In this document: piece by piece, positions 1 to 13,400 of the stretch
Position numbering within the stretch: the stretch's first letter is position 1
Layout: each line of letters starts with the position of its first letter
Assembly: GCF_014851395.1 (NCBI RefSeq)
Contig: NW_024044681.1
Span: 4,962,433-5,026,432 of the forward strand
DNA from: Micropterus salmoides
Lineage: Eukaryota > Chordata > Actinopteri > Centrarchiformes > Centrarchidae
DNA: 64,000 nucleotides
Direction of reading: 5' to 3'
Translations under genes and position numbers: made by a program
The notes under the pieces: generated by a model
Told to the model about the DNA's origin: nothing
Databases searched by the model: none
What the model saw: only the letters and a program-made list of their open reading frames with translations

Positions 1-3000
1 TGGTTGGTAAAGGTCAGCCTTTACTTTTTATTTCACCAATACTACCTACCGTCGTGACTGTAAAATATTTGATTATTTACGGTGGAGGGAGGGTCATGCA
101 ATTGCCCCCAGTCACTCAGGGAGGCTCAAAGAAAATATTTGTAGCTCCAGGGAGGGTAAAGGTATAAAGTACCTAAATAAATAACAAACAGTTCCTTATT
201 TATTTTGATTTTTTTTTTTTAACTCATATCTTGTTTCTGATGTGATGGTTGCTCTTTTCCACAGCCCAGGATCAACCTTTTGTGCCCAGAAACACTGTGT
301 GTACAAAATAACAGACAGACTTTATTGAAACTCAAACGGTTTCTATTTGTATGAGACTGTCAGAGGTCTTGAGAACAACCTTTATAGACTTTTTCTAGCA
401 TTCAGTTTTTGTTTATTTTGTTTGGGTATTCTTTTCAAAAATTCTGTTGAATGAATGTTGAATTACTTTGGTGAGGGTCTACTGTACTTCTGACCTCTTT
501 TTCTCTTTGCTAATCAAATTATCTTCCAGACTTTTCTACCTGCAACTAATTAATCTGAGACTGGCAATGACATCCATAAGTTGCCTTTTTATGCTTTGGA
601 AACTCCCATGAAAATTTTAACTGGCAGAGCACAGTTAAAACTGGCACATACTGCTAATTGGTATTTAACTTGATACGACTCACTTGTGTAGCTGCCTTTG
701 TAATTGTGATTTAAAGTCATTGCTGCCTGAATTGCCAATAGCACAGTTGTAAACACTGTAAAATGAAAGGCAATGTAAGAGCAATATTCATCCATCAATG
801 TTCTATTAACACATGTTGCTTAACATCTGTTAAGCAACATCATTTTAAGTCAGGCCCTGCTTCATATTTAATTACAGTTCAAATTCAGCTCAGTTGGAAC
901 CTAGATATGTAGTCAAGGTTTCACTGCAAATAACTAAATCAAAGCTTACTGGGTTCTTGAATGTTAAAAGTCAGCTTAGCAGTCAGAAGATGTCTGTGTA
1001 AGTTGAGAGGTTTTTATCAGAGGTGTACAGCTCAACATCCTGCATCAGTTACCTACGCCACGTTCTGATAAAGCAGTAACTTTCATAGCTCTTAGCAGGT
1101 GGGAGAAACGCCCTACACCCTCTCTGTGGTTCCAACATACAGAGCTGCAAGGTTTTCCAAAGTGCACATGACATGCTAACTATGGAGGGAAAATATCTTA
1201 ACTTCTGAGATCTATAGAAGCTGATGAAACCAGCTCTCATTGTCCCTTTTACATTACATTATTCTTTCATAAAATGCTCTTAAGGCATCCGATGACCTAC
1301 TGTAAATCAAACATGGTTTGGCTGAACAATGTCTTATGTGCGCTGAGTCAAAATCAAGCACTTTATGCCTTAACATTATTTAGTTGTTACTGTAGTTACC
1401 AGTTTCCAACTTTATTAGTGTTTAGTTCATGTAATTATGACTGAGAACAGGTTTTTCAGATTTTTTGAAAGCTTCAATCATAGATGTCATTTACACTGTG
1501 GGGACGCTGGAGACATGTCCCCATCTCTTCTTGAAAGCATTTGTTAAAAATGTTAACTAACAAATGAAAATTCTTTGAGAAAGGTTTATTTGCAAAATAA
1601 GAAAACATGCAATACAATTTAAATGCTGAAGAAACAAATGTGCATTGTCCAAAAAAAGTAACTTAAGTTTAAAAAAAACAAGCAGCAGATTATATATTCT
1701 GTTTATATTTTTATATTTATGAATTGTCACCTGCTAGCTGAATTTGTTGTTCCCCTTTATGTAAATAAAGACACTTCCACCATAACTGGAGCAGAAAGTG
1801 TCTCCAGAATGCAGGAAATTAAGTGTGTAATGCTCCAATTTTCTGGAGGAGGACCCCCTGACCCACCACCCATCTATTTCAGCATTTCCTATTCCTCAAA
1901 ATAATGTTAAAAATCTTTTTGTCGTCTTCTCGTGCATCATCACATCTCATGATCCAAGTGTATCATCACACCCATAAACTGAGCCCTTTTGAAGTGATGC
2001 CCTTGGCTCCAGTATATCTGACTTGGCACTGAATCCAACAGAAGTGCCTGAAAAGCAAACAAACATTGATGTCTCACTTCAGCCAGTGTCCATCGTTCCA
2101 GGTAATAAGTCCTGAATTTAATGGATTTGTCCAAGCAGTACTTAAAACCCTCACACAACCAACTCAGCAATCATTGTCTTGCGTTATCGGATGATGTGAA
2201 TCTTTCTCATCTGTATCAATCGTATCATGACACAAACACATAGGTGGGGCTAGGTTTTCCACTATATGCGTAGAAAAGTACATCACTTAAGGGCAGAAAA
2301 TATTTCCTGTTTTGTAAATTGAATTTGAGTTAATATACGCAAAATCTATTTCAAAGAGATAAACAATGGACCACTTCACTGGACAACCACAGAATCAGTT
2401 CACTACTGCTTGCAAGAACGAAACTCATAATCTATGTGGGCTGTAACTATTTTTTTTTTGTTTTCTTGATGTTGGACTGGCTCAAATGACTGCCTGTTGT
2501 AGGTGGTTTCCTTTAATCCTCAGTGTGGGCTTGTATTTTTGGTTTTATCTTTTATGCTTTGAACCAAGTGAGATATTCTTATAAAAGCTGCAGGTTTTGT
2601 TCTGTTCTTTATTCTGGGGGACCACATTGTGTGAAGTAATGCCGTGGGTCACCTCTCAAGAAGTGTGAGGATTTAAAAGAATAAAAAAACGTTAAGCTTC
2701 TGTGGCTCTTTGGATAGGTCTGTGGATTCCTCTACATCCCCCTGTTAGATAATCATCACTTAAGATATCTTGTGTTTTTTTTCTTGATTCAAGAATATGC
2801 TGAAGGAATCCAGACGTCACAAAACACACACACATCCGCAGCATCACATCTGATCCCATCCCTCAACACCACCCTCCTGTTATTTGTTGCTGTTCTGATA
2901 CAACTCCTAATATAATGATGCCACAGGATACACATTGCCCGGCTGCTGCCTGCAGACAGGAAGGTCATGATGCAGAATGAATGACTGTGGTGTGGCAAGC

Positions 3001-3285
3001 TGTTTCCCCTGGGATGTTTTATTTTCTAACACAGAGAGCTCTGTGCAACACAGTGGATCTCCCTGTAGTCGTTTGTCTCCAAATCGAAGCTACACTTGAA
3101 CCCAGTTACTACACATTTAGTAAGACTATAACACAAATTGTTGATTTGATATTCTGTTATTTTAGCTTCTATCATAGCCTGGGGCGGAAGAAGGTTATTC
3201 CAGTAATTACCAGTCTTCATCCTAGAGTGATTCCCCTCTTCCACTATGCCTGCTCCTAGCTGGTCGGACCCAAAAACTGAGTTTC
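1..3285. other. AT-rich non-coding DNA, no gene seen
   Basis: No reading frame here resembles a known protein, and none is long or flanked by convincing splice sites. The DNA is AT-rich with homopolymer A and T runs. It could be intergenic or a large intron of a gene outside the window; the sequence does not decide. Confidence 0.6.
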
Positions 3286-4025
3286 TTAAAGAGATCATAT
3301 TATACTTTCTGGCTTTTTCTTTACTGACTTGTATATCTTTTTGTGCAAGTAGTAGCTTTGCAAAGTGAAAAAGTCCAAAGTCCAGCCCATCTCCTACAGA
3401 AAACACTGCTCTGAACTGCCTGAAAACAGCTCGTTTGTAGTCCAGCCTTTTCCCTGTGATCTCTGTGACGACACATCAAAATGCGCGTCATAATGCTCGC
3501 CAAGCGCTGGAACAGCACACACAGCTGAAGCACAAAGTGACAAAGCGTCCGCCTGCTGTCTCTCCTCTCCCTTCCAAACACTAGCTACCCTCCAGGCAGT
3601 CAAAGGACATAAAGTTGTTTCTGTGATGTAGAGACAGAGCTCAGTTAAAACTTTATGGATGAAAGATACTTTTGTTACAGATTAATAACTCACCACTATG
3701 AAACTCTTGCTCCAGTCCATGTTGCTAAGCTGGTAAGGGGATATACAGCTGAACCGGAGCCGTGTTTACCGGTCTCTCACAACCCGCCCTACTCTGCTTC
3801 TGATTGGCTAGTAGTCCTTAACTAGGAACTGCACATGTGCAACTCCCAATAAATATCTTGTAGAGGTAATATGCATCTCCATAGCTAAAACGAAGCGTTC
3901 AACACAGGGTGAAAAGAGGAGCTGCAGCAATGTGCAGTATGACAAAAAATATGTAAATGTCAGTTCTGGTACAACCACTAAATAAGATTTTGAACCTGAA
4001 AATGAGCATAAGATAACCTCTTTAA
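3286..4025. mobile_element. TTAA-flanked MITE-like element
   Basis: Both ends are TTAA (3286-3289 and 4022-4025). The termini are imperfect inverted repeats: the left end reads AGAGATCATATTATAC and the right end, reverse-complemented, reads AGAGGTTATCTTATGC. A TTAA target site is typical of piggyBac or Kolobok superfamilies. The element is about 730 bp and has no transposase, so it is non-autonomous. The reading frames inside it are incidental. A related copy in opposite orientation lies at 58057-58470, sharing a block around GGAGGGTAGCTAGTGTTTGG. Confidence 0.7.
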
Positions 4026-5159
4026 CAACAGACCTCTTCAAAATGTTTTAATATTCTGAAAAATATATTTCAGCTGTTAGGAAAATGTGAATATTGAATC
4101 CAGAGAAAGATCTATTGGTTTGCCATTAATTAAGAAAAAAACTGAAATGGCTGGTAGAGCGTCTTTAGCTTCTGTATTGTGACAAATTCCAAAGTAAGTG
4201 GAATATGCAGTATTTGATCCAAGGATTTTATGTGATCATGCTCACCCCCACTTTTGAGTGGACTGTCAGAGCTGGACTACTGTCCTCCACCCACACCTCC
4301 CTCACCTGCGTTTTAGATCTGGACGTGGAAAATGAGAAAAAAATGAATATGTTAGACCTCAACCACCTTTTTAAAAAAAATGTAAACACCTCTAACCCAT
4401 AATATCATTTCAGCTACTACTACCCACATGCTAACAAAGTGAAATGCAGTTTAACATGATGGGATACCCGTATGCAGGATGAGTCAAAGGTATTTTTAAA
4501 TTTTAGAAAGAGATATTTTAATAGGTTCTAAAAATATATTTTTTAACACCTATTTACAGTTTTTTTTTACATTCTCCAAGCTAAAACACAGTTTAAAACA
4601 ATGGCATCACAGTAAAAGCCTTAAATGCAGACAAGAATGCTAAGAAGGTATTTGAACATAGATTAAAAGATCAAGCAACAATGCTCAGAAATCGCTTAAC
4701 TGGAGATAACAAAAAGGCCATAGTAGGAAAAAATAGTAAATATGTTTTCAGTTGATGATGAGATTTATTCTACAATTTGTTTACAGTAATGGAATAATTT
4801 TCCCCAAATTTGTTTTCTGAATATTTTGTTATTTCTAAATTTAATTACGGCATTATTGCAGCATTTTATTGTAATTTTATCATCATCAGTACCAATTCAT
4901 ATTCCAGCAAAGGAACCAAATCCCTAGGCATACTGATTATTAGAAAATGTCAAGCAAAGCCTTGTCTGAAAACACAATGAGCTGCTTGACTTGGCTCAAA
5001 TCACATTAACTTAGTGGGAAGGCTTTGATTATGAAGCCATAAAATTAAATTTTAATGAAGTAAATGGAATTATTTTGCTTGGCATGGATTTCTGAGTATT
5101 AGGGCTATTCTTAGCATGCACCTGAGCCTGCCTTGTGGCTGAAAACGCCAATTCATAAC
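4026..5159. other. AT-rich DNA, nothing recognised
   Basis: I see no coding, RNA or repeat signature here beyond poly-A and poly-T runs. Confidence 0.5.
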
Positions 5160-5363
5160 TGAAGTTATCTCACTACGCTTTTCATATCTAGCAGGTCTAG
5201 ACTATTCTATTACTTAATATTATAGACCCAGCAATTCCTAACATGAGCAAGAACTTGGCTAGGCAAGGAAAAACTCCTTTTTAACAGGCAGGAACCTTGC
5301 GCAGAAACTAGACTCAGGGTAGGCGGCCAACTGCCTCGACTGGTTGGGTGAGAGAGTGAGAGC
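5160..5363 (-). mobile_element. Old L2-like LINE 3' tail fragment
   Basis: This is a diverged copy of the L2-like 3' tail that is better preserved at 33390-33570. Shared blocks are the GCAGGTCTAGAC stretch, GGCAAGGAAAAACT, and CTGCCTCGACTGGTTGGG followed by a purine-rich GAGAGAG run. Only the non-coding tail is present. Its divergence suggests an older insertion than the mat2b intron copies. Confidence 0.6.
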
Positions 5364-5404
5364 AAGAGGAAAGAAAACAATACAAGTTCCACATTAATTT
5401 GTAA

Positions 5405-5602
5405 AATAATAAGCCTTAATTAAGGTAAAGGTACTTTGTCACAAACATATTGCGAAATTCATTCTCTGCATTTAACCCATCCCTTAGCGAGCAGTGGGCA
5501 GGCAAACTCCACACAGAAAGGCCGGGACGACCGGGGTATGAACCTAGGACCTTCTTGCTGTGAGGCCAAAGAGGTTATTCCTTAGACCACCGTGCCGCCC
5601 AA
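5405..5602 (-). mobile_element. tRNA-derived SINE
   Basis: Read on the minus strand it starts with GGGCGGCACGGTGGTCTAAG, continues through a tRNA-like B box (GGTTCATACCCCGG), a GTCGTCCCGGCCTTTCTGTG block, and ends in a tail with AAAGTACCTTTACCTT. That order (tRNA-like head with A- and B-box-like motifs, body, simple tail) is that of a pol III SINE family common in teleosts. The family name was not checked. Confidence 0.65.
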
Positions 5603-6742
5603 TTCCCATCACTAAGTAGCACAGTATTCTGTGGATGAAAAGTATAGTCCAAAATCTGGCCTCTCATTATATGTATCTTGTGTTTTTTGTGGGGTTCATT
5701 ATTCTTAACCTCGCTTGTTCAGACTGTTGCCAGATTTGGGTACATTGGACTGATTTTGCTCAGCAGAGTCCACACGTGTGACGTGCAGCGTAACTGTGGT
5801 CAATATTGGCCAGGGCCTTCCCAGCATCCCTCAGCATCAGCGCACAAATCGACTAGTAATCCTGTTTCACGATTGCGCCCTGACCCTGACTGATGCTACG
5901 CTAACAGTTTGTAACCAGTTTTCCCCACTGTTATCCGCTGATCAATGTTTCATACTGAACTTTGCGATTGATGCTCACAATCATGACACCAGCTCTCCTT
6001 TTGCTGAGCAGCTGCAGGCCTTATAGATTTATCTGTGCTTCACAGTGAGAGAGAGAGAAGGCGGCTGTGAATAGCCCATAGCAGCTGGCGGGGTGTTTGC
6101 TGGCGGTTGACTGACAGGTTTTTTTAATGGCCAATGCTGATCTTTAGAGAGCAGGGTGGTCGATGGACAATGTATAATACTGATATCAAAACAAAGAAAA
6201 GCCATTTGTAAACTGTTGGGGAGGGGAAAAAACTACAGTGCGTCTAACAAATCAGTGCAGACGGCTGACATATGACTGATTTGCACTTCCCTAAATATTC
6301 TGTTCAACAGAGAATCAATTTGTATGGCTGTATAATAGTGATGTATTTAAGTTAACCAACTTTGTCTTCAAACCTTGGGAAATTGACTTTTCCATCTTTA
6401 ATTTGATTCATCTTGTGGGTTCCAATCATATATGCTTTATTAATAATGAATTTCGCTGTAGATGAAGGAAAATCAGATGTAAGTTTAGGGAAATTTCTGT
6501 TTTTCCTTTGTAGTAAAAATGTATGCACTGCACTCTGGATCTAGGTTATCTTTATGTGTAGTGTCTTGAAAGTCCATATTGGCTAAAAATAGTTGAATGC
6601 ACAATTGCACTAGATGTCTGTGTGTTACAGAGTTAAAGGCAAAATTAAGACATGACAATTCTGACTGAGTCATGTGAACTAAAAAATAAAAATAAAAACC
6701 TGACTCAAGTTGTAGGAACAAACCTTCGCCAGTTGTAAGTTT
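5603..6742. other. Non-coding DNA, nothing recognised
   Basis: No gene-like reading frame, RNA gene or clear repeat was recognised here. Confidence 0.45.
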
Positions 6743-8059
6743 TTAAAGGTTCAGTGTGTAAGTTTTAGTGGAATCTAGTGGTGAGGGTTGTGAATTGCAA
6801 CCAACGGCTCATGTTTCATTCACATGCTCCTCGGATGGTCCCTTTTCCCACGTTGTGAAGTCGTTCTTCTGACTTTGGTGTGTTCATGTCCTCTGTTACG
6901 ACCCTATGGGTCGTGTGTTTTGGTTGGGTTGTCTATTCCTTCTCCCCCTCAGGTAGTGGCCCTTCCCCCCCATGCCTTGGCTGCATGACTGAGTGGCAGC
7001 AGGTGTGCCTGATCACCACTCAGTGCCTGGAGGATAAGAAGGCTTGTTTTTTTCACAGCACTTGGTCTGTTACCCTTTCTACCTGTTGCGACCACGCTGC
7101 AGACCAACACCTGTGAGCAGACCACTGCCAGCCCGTTAGCCCAGTGGACAGGGGCAGCCCATTCAACCAGTGGGTTGAACACCAGCTTAGAGCTTCTGTG
7201 AGTCCAGAACAGTGTCTGGTCACCTCCTCAGTGGAGAGAGGACTTTTCAGCAGTTCATTAAGTGTTGAACCTTGCTCCCTCAGTTATTTACCCTGTGTTT
7301 ATTGTGGTCTCCTTTTGAGAGAGTAGTTTTATGTTGGTTTTCCTTTGTCAATATTGAATAAATACGCTGAACCCTGACTTCCTGTCCTCTTTTGCCCTGG
7401 TTTTTATTTCAAATATTGTTGTTCCTCCTCCCACTGGACTTACCATCCAGAGGAACGTAACACCTCTGAAGTGGGAATGTGGAATCAACATGGACACTAT
7501 TACAAAGATGTAATGCATTAGCATTATCAGAACATGTAAACAACACACAGAGCTACAATATCTTATCAATTCACTTTCTAAATCCAACAACACAAAAGCT
7601 GTGAAAACTGTCAACATATGGTCCTCTTTTAAAATCTTTATAGAAAATGGGAGCCTGTTCTCATCTCAGGGCGTCCAATACCGACGCTTTCAGAAAAAGT
7701 GACACAGCGTAGTTATTTGACGCTAAAGGAAGGTACCCTTTAGCGGCTCACGGCCAAAGTGCTAGCAGGTAGGGTTAGCCTCCTTTGTGTTGCTGTGACG
7801 TAGCAAATGGTGGCGTTACATACAGACGCTGAAGGTTACCTTTAGCTTAAATTAATAACGCACTGAGAAGAGATAATAAAAGGCCACTCAAAACATAGTG
7901 GCGAAAAGCGCTCTGTAGAGCATTTTGTCCGTTTGGGCTACTGTACAAACATGACGAGGCAACATGGTGAGTTACACCTCAAGGAGTATATAGATAGAAA
8001 TGGCTCTTTATGCATTTCTATCAATGGATCCTCCTAAATATTACACACTGAACCTTTAA
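6743..8059. mobile_element. TTAA-flanked MITE with perfect 19-bp inverted ends
   Basis: The left end 6743-6761 (TTAAAGGTTCAGTGTGTAA) is the exact reverse complement of the right end 8041-8059. TTAA at each border is the probable target duplication, leaving an element at 6747-8055. No transposase is encoded. A 569-bp solo LTR (6894-7462) splits it; without that insert and its target duplication the MITE is about 740 bp. A fragment of the same family is visible at 58930-59130 (shared TTTCTACAGTAGCCCAGAA-type block seen in family members). Confidence 0.75.
6894..7462 (+). mobile_element. Solo LTR inserted in a MITE
   Basis: The 569-bp segment begins TGTTACG and ends CGTAACA, a 7-bp inverted terminal match with the TG...CA ends of an LTR. 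It is flanked by a direct CCTC duplication (6890-6893 and 7463-7466). An AATAAA signal lies inside at 7357-7362, which sets plus orientation. No internal retroelement region is present, so this is probably the product of LTR-LTR recombination. Superfamily (Ty3-like, BEL-like or endogenous retroviral) cannot be set without an internal region. Confidence 0.7.
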
Positions 8060-9264
8060 GTATAAATTATGTACAGTATTGTCCATTTATCCAATGCAGC
8101 CTATAAAAGCTGCAATTATAAGTCAGTTATTCAATACATAGAATAGTCAATGGACAGAAAAGTTATTGATAATTAATTAATTTAACAGGATGATTTCTTT
8201 CTTACTGGGTGATTTCTTTTTGCCCTGCCTCCGTGATCAACCTAAGTGAAGTGCTAAAGAATATTCTTTGACCGGTTTCATGCAGCTGTTGTTCTCTGAC
8301 AACAATGAACATTTAGCAACTACATATGGGCTTTGACCCCAGAAGTTTAAACTTGTATTGTTGTGAACATTTGGTGTAAACTCGCTTTAAAATGTTCATG
8401 TCAACAAATGACCCCCAAGAGCACCTCAACGCCCCCCCTGGGGGGGCAGTACTGCCCCTGTTGAGAAACAGTGATTTAGGCAAAAGAGTTGCTACTTTAA
8501 GACTTCTCATGACTTTTTGTTACATCATTAAATTTAGTGCCTATCTTGGAGTTTTTTTAGGAGATTTTGTAGGTGGAGAGGTTGGAGAAAAAATGGAGAG
8601 AAAAAGACTTAGTGCGGTTTGGATTTCATCTGCCATTCTCAATTTCACAAACTTGGAGTGTTTGTTAAGCTGCATATTTGTCATATGGGAAATAAATAAG
8701 CAATGACTAAGTTTTTTTCTCTTCTTTTTCACCCTACTTTAGGTTTCTATTAATTTTTCTCCCCTCCGTAGCCAAGCATTTCTCTTCCGGTCTGCAAACA
8801 GGCATAATGAATGATTTAATCCCCATAGGTCTGTATCATGGGGAGGAAAATATATTAAGTATCTGATGGATATTAATGTTAATAGTGCTAAGCGTATTTG
8901 AATCCGATACAGTTGGTGACAATGCAATCTCCCTCAAATTTATTACACACACATGCACCACATAAATATGTGCAGTTGTTTTTTCCTGCCTGAAATCAGC
9001 AGCGTGCTCATTCAGTAATCTGCAGCATATTGGTTTGTGACAAATGGCTCACTTGGAGGCAAAACAGGAATGAAAAGCATTTCTAAACAGCCAGTAGCAT
9101 TCTTAAGCATTTATTGCTGAGACATTTGTCTTGATCCAAGTTAGCAGAGACATTGTAATTGTTTAAAGTATAACATAATGCACACAAATCAGTGATTTTG
9201 GAGCTTGTTAGCTCTACCATAGCATCTGGTCATTTAAGTGTATCTGTGGGGGGGCAGCTATGGC
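8060..9264. other. Non-coding DNA with a short repeat fragment
   Basis: No gene seen. Around 8390-8485 a CCCCCCCTGGGGGGG palindrome followed by TGTTGAGAAACAGTGATTTA resembles a dispersed repeat edge. The rest is AT-rich and featureless. Confidence 0.4.
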
Positions 9265-10200
9265 TTACCAAAATTTTCCTGGCTCACCACCAATATTTTA
9301 TTTGTTTTGCAGCTGTGAGTAGCTGATCCATTTCTTTTGTCACAATAGTGTCGCTCAACAGCACACCCAAAATTAAGGTTTTCTAGTACATCCACTGAAT
9401 TTTTAAATACATTAGACTTGCCTTTAAATTGTATATATAATGGAGCAGGGAAAATTCTGACCATTTAACGGTGACCTCATGGTGCATAGTTTGTATTGTT
9501 GCCCTGTTAGGTTGCATTATACTGTTAAGTGTTGCTGTAACTTTTGTTCACACCAAACATATGGACATTATTGTAATGACAAATATTTTAATAGATTCCA
9601 AAACTATGTAAAAAAAAACATTGTCATGAATCATTCACTATAATGTCATTATTAACATTACGTTACATTATGTGAATATTCTTTAATCTAATGAAATTTA
9701 AGGAGATCACCACACACAGCAGGATCCACTGATTTATTATTTATTAACACATTACACATACAGAATCACCAGATTCACTAATATGTGCTAAAAGACACTG
9801 AAATCAATCTGTTTCAACATGAAAGGACATTATACAGTAAGGAATTGGGATAAAAGGCTTTATTTAAGCTTATAAAGCCTGTTTGATTTGATGGACAGGA
9901 CAGAGTGTATAGGATTACTTAAAAAGGTTGTTTTTCATGCGAGCTAGTGAATGATGAGTCACCATTAAATAGTCAGAATTTTCCAAGAAGTTGCACTTTA
10001 CCCTACTCCATAATACAGGTGTGAAAAGAAAATGATTCTATAACTATATTCAAAAAGCCAGTAAGAGTAATGGCAAACTTTATTTTTGAGTAAGCTGTTG
10101 AGAGACACTATATCAATGCATAAAACCAATGGATCAGCTACTCACAGCTGCAAAACAAAGAAAATAATGGTGGTGAGACAGATCCAGGAAGATTTTGGTG
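9265..10200. mobile_element. Long-armed foldback element
   Basis: Sequence at about 9265-9490 recurs inverted at about 9953-10200. The outer block is closest: TTTGCAGCTGTGAGTAGCTG on the left matches the reverse complement of the right arm. Further in, blocks such as CTCAACAGC and ATTCTGACCATTTAACGGTG keep their order, so each arm is roughly 230-245 bp with mismatches. The spacer of about 460 bp is AT-rich and non-coding. No transposase is seen. It could also be two copies of one repeat in opposite orientation. Confidence 0.6.
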
Positions 10201-10330
10201 AACAAAAAAATAAATATTAAATCTTTAGAAAGACATTCTTCCTTCTCTTTGTAAAGTTTAACTGGCTGTAGCATTTCAAAGCAGTTTGACATCTGACATC
10301 TTTCTTGTAATATGTAAATTGTTGATTTCG

Positions 10331-10342
10331 TGTGTGTCTGTG

Positions 10343-10399
<57 letters not shown>

Positions 10400-10470
10400 A
10401 TATATATGTGTGTATATATATGTGTATGTATGTGTATATATATATATATATATGTGTGTATGTATGTATG
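10331..10470. repeat. Compound TG/TATG/TA microsatellite
   Basis: A run of TA, then TG dinucleotides, then TATG tetranucleotides, then TA again. The tract reads open in several frames only because of its simple composition. It is likely to be length-polymorphic. Confidence 0.9.
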
Positions 10471-10475
10471 TCTTA

Positions 10476-13400
10476 CTTTCTTTCAGCACCATGGACAGCA
10501 ACTGAACAGCCTTCTATTTGTTTGGAGCTGGTTTTGTGAGATGAGTGTAAAAAACAGGGACATGGGTCATGTTAAACTCTCAGATTGATCATTCTTGAGT
10601 AAATTGGGTCCAGGGTTACAGAGTTACAGTGACTGTATATAGGAATGATCTATGTAAATATATGTTCTTACTTTAAAGTTGAGTGAAATTGATATTTAAA
10701 ATAACTTTGTGGAATTCTAATCTAATTCGTTCATGCTGACATAGCTGTAGCTGCTATTCAGAAGTCAACACAACACATTCTTTATATGAGCTTTAGCATG
10801 TTCAGTCTTCCTACACAGACTGTTCTTATAACCAATTTGCTGCACTGCAAAGAACGATCTGGTACCCAGTTGCTTCAGTGTTACAATATGCTGATTTAAT
10901 GCAGAGTAATTTTGCATACATCCACAGAGAGTGTTTTTCTATGTTTGGGAATGAAAAGTGACGCAGGAGAGGCTTTGCCTTGGTGGCACATTGTAAAGAG
11001 CTTTTACATGCTTTATCACAATGGGCTCACATTGAAAGTGGATTATTGCACCTGGCTGCTTGTAATAGCGTTCTGTCCTGCAGGACCACCAGTACACTGG
11101 AATCCTATAAGACCAGCAGCTAAGACCCTGTTGGGACCCTCACAAATCCACAAGCTTACACTGCTGCCTTTGAAGGGAAAGAAATCACTACATCACTGCT
11201 GGGACAAGGTTAGTCAGTAGGAGCCATTTACAGGTCCTTGCTAATGCAAGTGCTCCTGGTGCTCTCGTGGATTACTGCTGCACACTGCTCTTTCTTAAAA
11301 GTTACACAGTGGTTTCAAGATTTCATACCGTGAAACATAACTCTCATATCAACCTGGAGATCACTGCTGTCGTTTCACGTACAGACACAAACTTCACAGT
11401 TATGTACTGTATCACTGTTTGAGCTATTCATGTGTGCACTGAGTTGGTCAGCTCAACCAGAAAAATAATCAAGCACGCTCATCAGAACCTCAAAACTACA
11501 ACATTTTCAAAGAAATGAATCTTGGATCATGGTGGCCATGTGTCATCCATGTTTAATGACCAACACAGCTTACAGGTAGTCAGACAGGTAATAGGGAGGC
11601 AGGTTCAGGCTGAGGTGGCAGAAGGTTGAAAGCAAAAACAAAAGGCAAGTTACTAGGACAAGCAGTGTGAAGCTGGAATGAAGGATCTGTGCCGGTCTAT
11701 TTATAGAGTGGCTGTGGAATGAGATGCAGGTGAGGAGGTGGGCGAGGGAGGCCAGGTGAGGGGAAGAAGGTGATTGCAGGGCAGATGGGAGTGGCAGGAT
11801 CTGTAAGGACAGGAGGAAAGTCTGAGGGCATCAAGTAGACAGGTAAAGAGGAGACAGGTAACGTTGAAGGGGCCTGGGATGTTTGACTTTGGGCTCAAGG
11901 TGATGTAGAAATAGCTGAAATTGACAATATTTCTTAACTGAACTGGTGTAATCCATGGATTATGCATTTAAATCTGAGAAGGTATTATATCTGCTTCATA
12001 TACTGGAAGCAAGCGATTCTGCATTTGTGAGCTTCTCCTCTGCAGCATTAGGCAGAACAATAATCTTCTGATTGGGTATTTTTTTGTCTAAGGGAGACAT
12101 TTTCAGACATGACAATGTGACTTTTGTCTGCCAGGGGCAGCTCATTTTCTGCATGTTGTTCATCACAAAATGTTCTACGTCACAGTCTTCTTTCTACTCA
12201 TCTGTTGACTTCCTCCTCCTCCTCCAGCTTGCCTCTCTCCTCCCTTTTCTCATTCACTCCTCTCTCTCCTCATTCTCTAGGAATGCCCTTTTTATTCACC
12301 ACCTCTTCTTCCTCCTCACTTACCATCCTTACCTACCTTGATTTTTACCCACCACCCTCCTCCTTCTTTCTCCAGATATCCCTTCTTTCTCTTCTTTTCG
12401 TCATCTCTTCCATGTTCTTTCTCTCTCTCTCACTCTTTATTTCTCTTTCTGCTGGTCTCTCTCTCTCTCTCTCTCTCTCTTTTTGCTCGGCCGTGTCACT
12501 TCAGTATGCGAGAACAGACTCTTGGAAAGCAACGGCAGAGAGAGGTAGCTTGACAGCGAGCCGGACCACTGTGTTCGTTTATTAGAAACTTTCATAGAGT
12601 TTCAATTTCCCCGAGCAGACTGCAGTATGAATTATTCCCTCACTATATTCAGCACTCTGGGGCCACACAGCCAGTATTCACTTATATTTTTATTATATAT
12701 TTTTATATTATATTTTACAGCTCTATTATGCATTAGGATTTAGAGTCATTGGAATGCAATTGGCAGGAGGGATTTCACTGGAATTGGCAAAAAATGAGCA
12801 AGACAAGGATTTTTAATTTTTTTTTTTACATTGCATCCACTCATTTGCAGGTACAACCACACTTCCCCTCCCCCCTCTTTTTTCTTCATTTGTTCTCTCT
12901 CCAATTGCCCAGGCTGTCTCTTTACTTTCCTCTTTCCCCCAACAACCACTTAATCTACTTCTGTCTCCATCAGCAGAGCTCTCTGTTCTCTTTCTCTGTA
13001 ATTTCTATCAGGAATTCCACTTAGAGTTGCTTATCAATTCAGCCGTACAAATGAACAAGCGACAAACGGCAAACAGCCAAACAAACAGACAAATAAATAA
13101 AAGTGAAATTATATAACAAGACGTAATTCATCAAAACACAATCAAGAGTGAGGGGAACAGCAAGCAAAGTCAACCACAAAGTCAATCTGCAAAAGCTCGA
13201 AGAGAGCAAAAGCCGGAGCGAAAGGAAAGAATTCGACAAAGGGATGTTCCCCAAGCACATTTGCATGAATTATGGGCCTAAAATTGAGCGAGCGATGATT
13301 GTTAGTCTCTATTAGATGGTCTGTCTCTTTCTCTCATCAGTGTGGAGCAACACACTGAATAATCATTTGTTTCAAGGACAACAGAGCATCTTTAGCAAGC

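Noticed and set aside
3026..3603. Several overlapping minus-strand frames
   Set aside because: They lie largely in the 3286-4025 MITE or beside it and match no protein.
10217..10588. Val/Cys/Tyr repeat frames on both strands
   Set aside because: Microsatellite translation (TG, TATG, TA).
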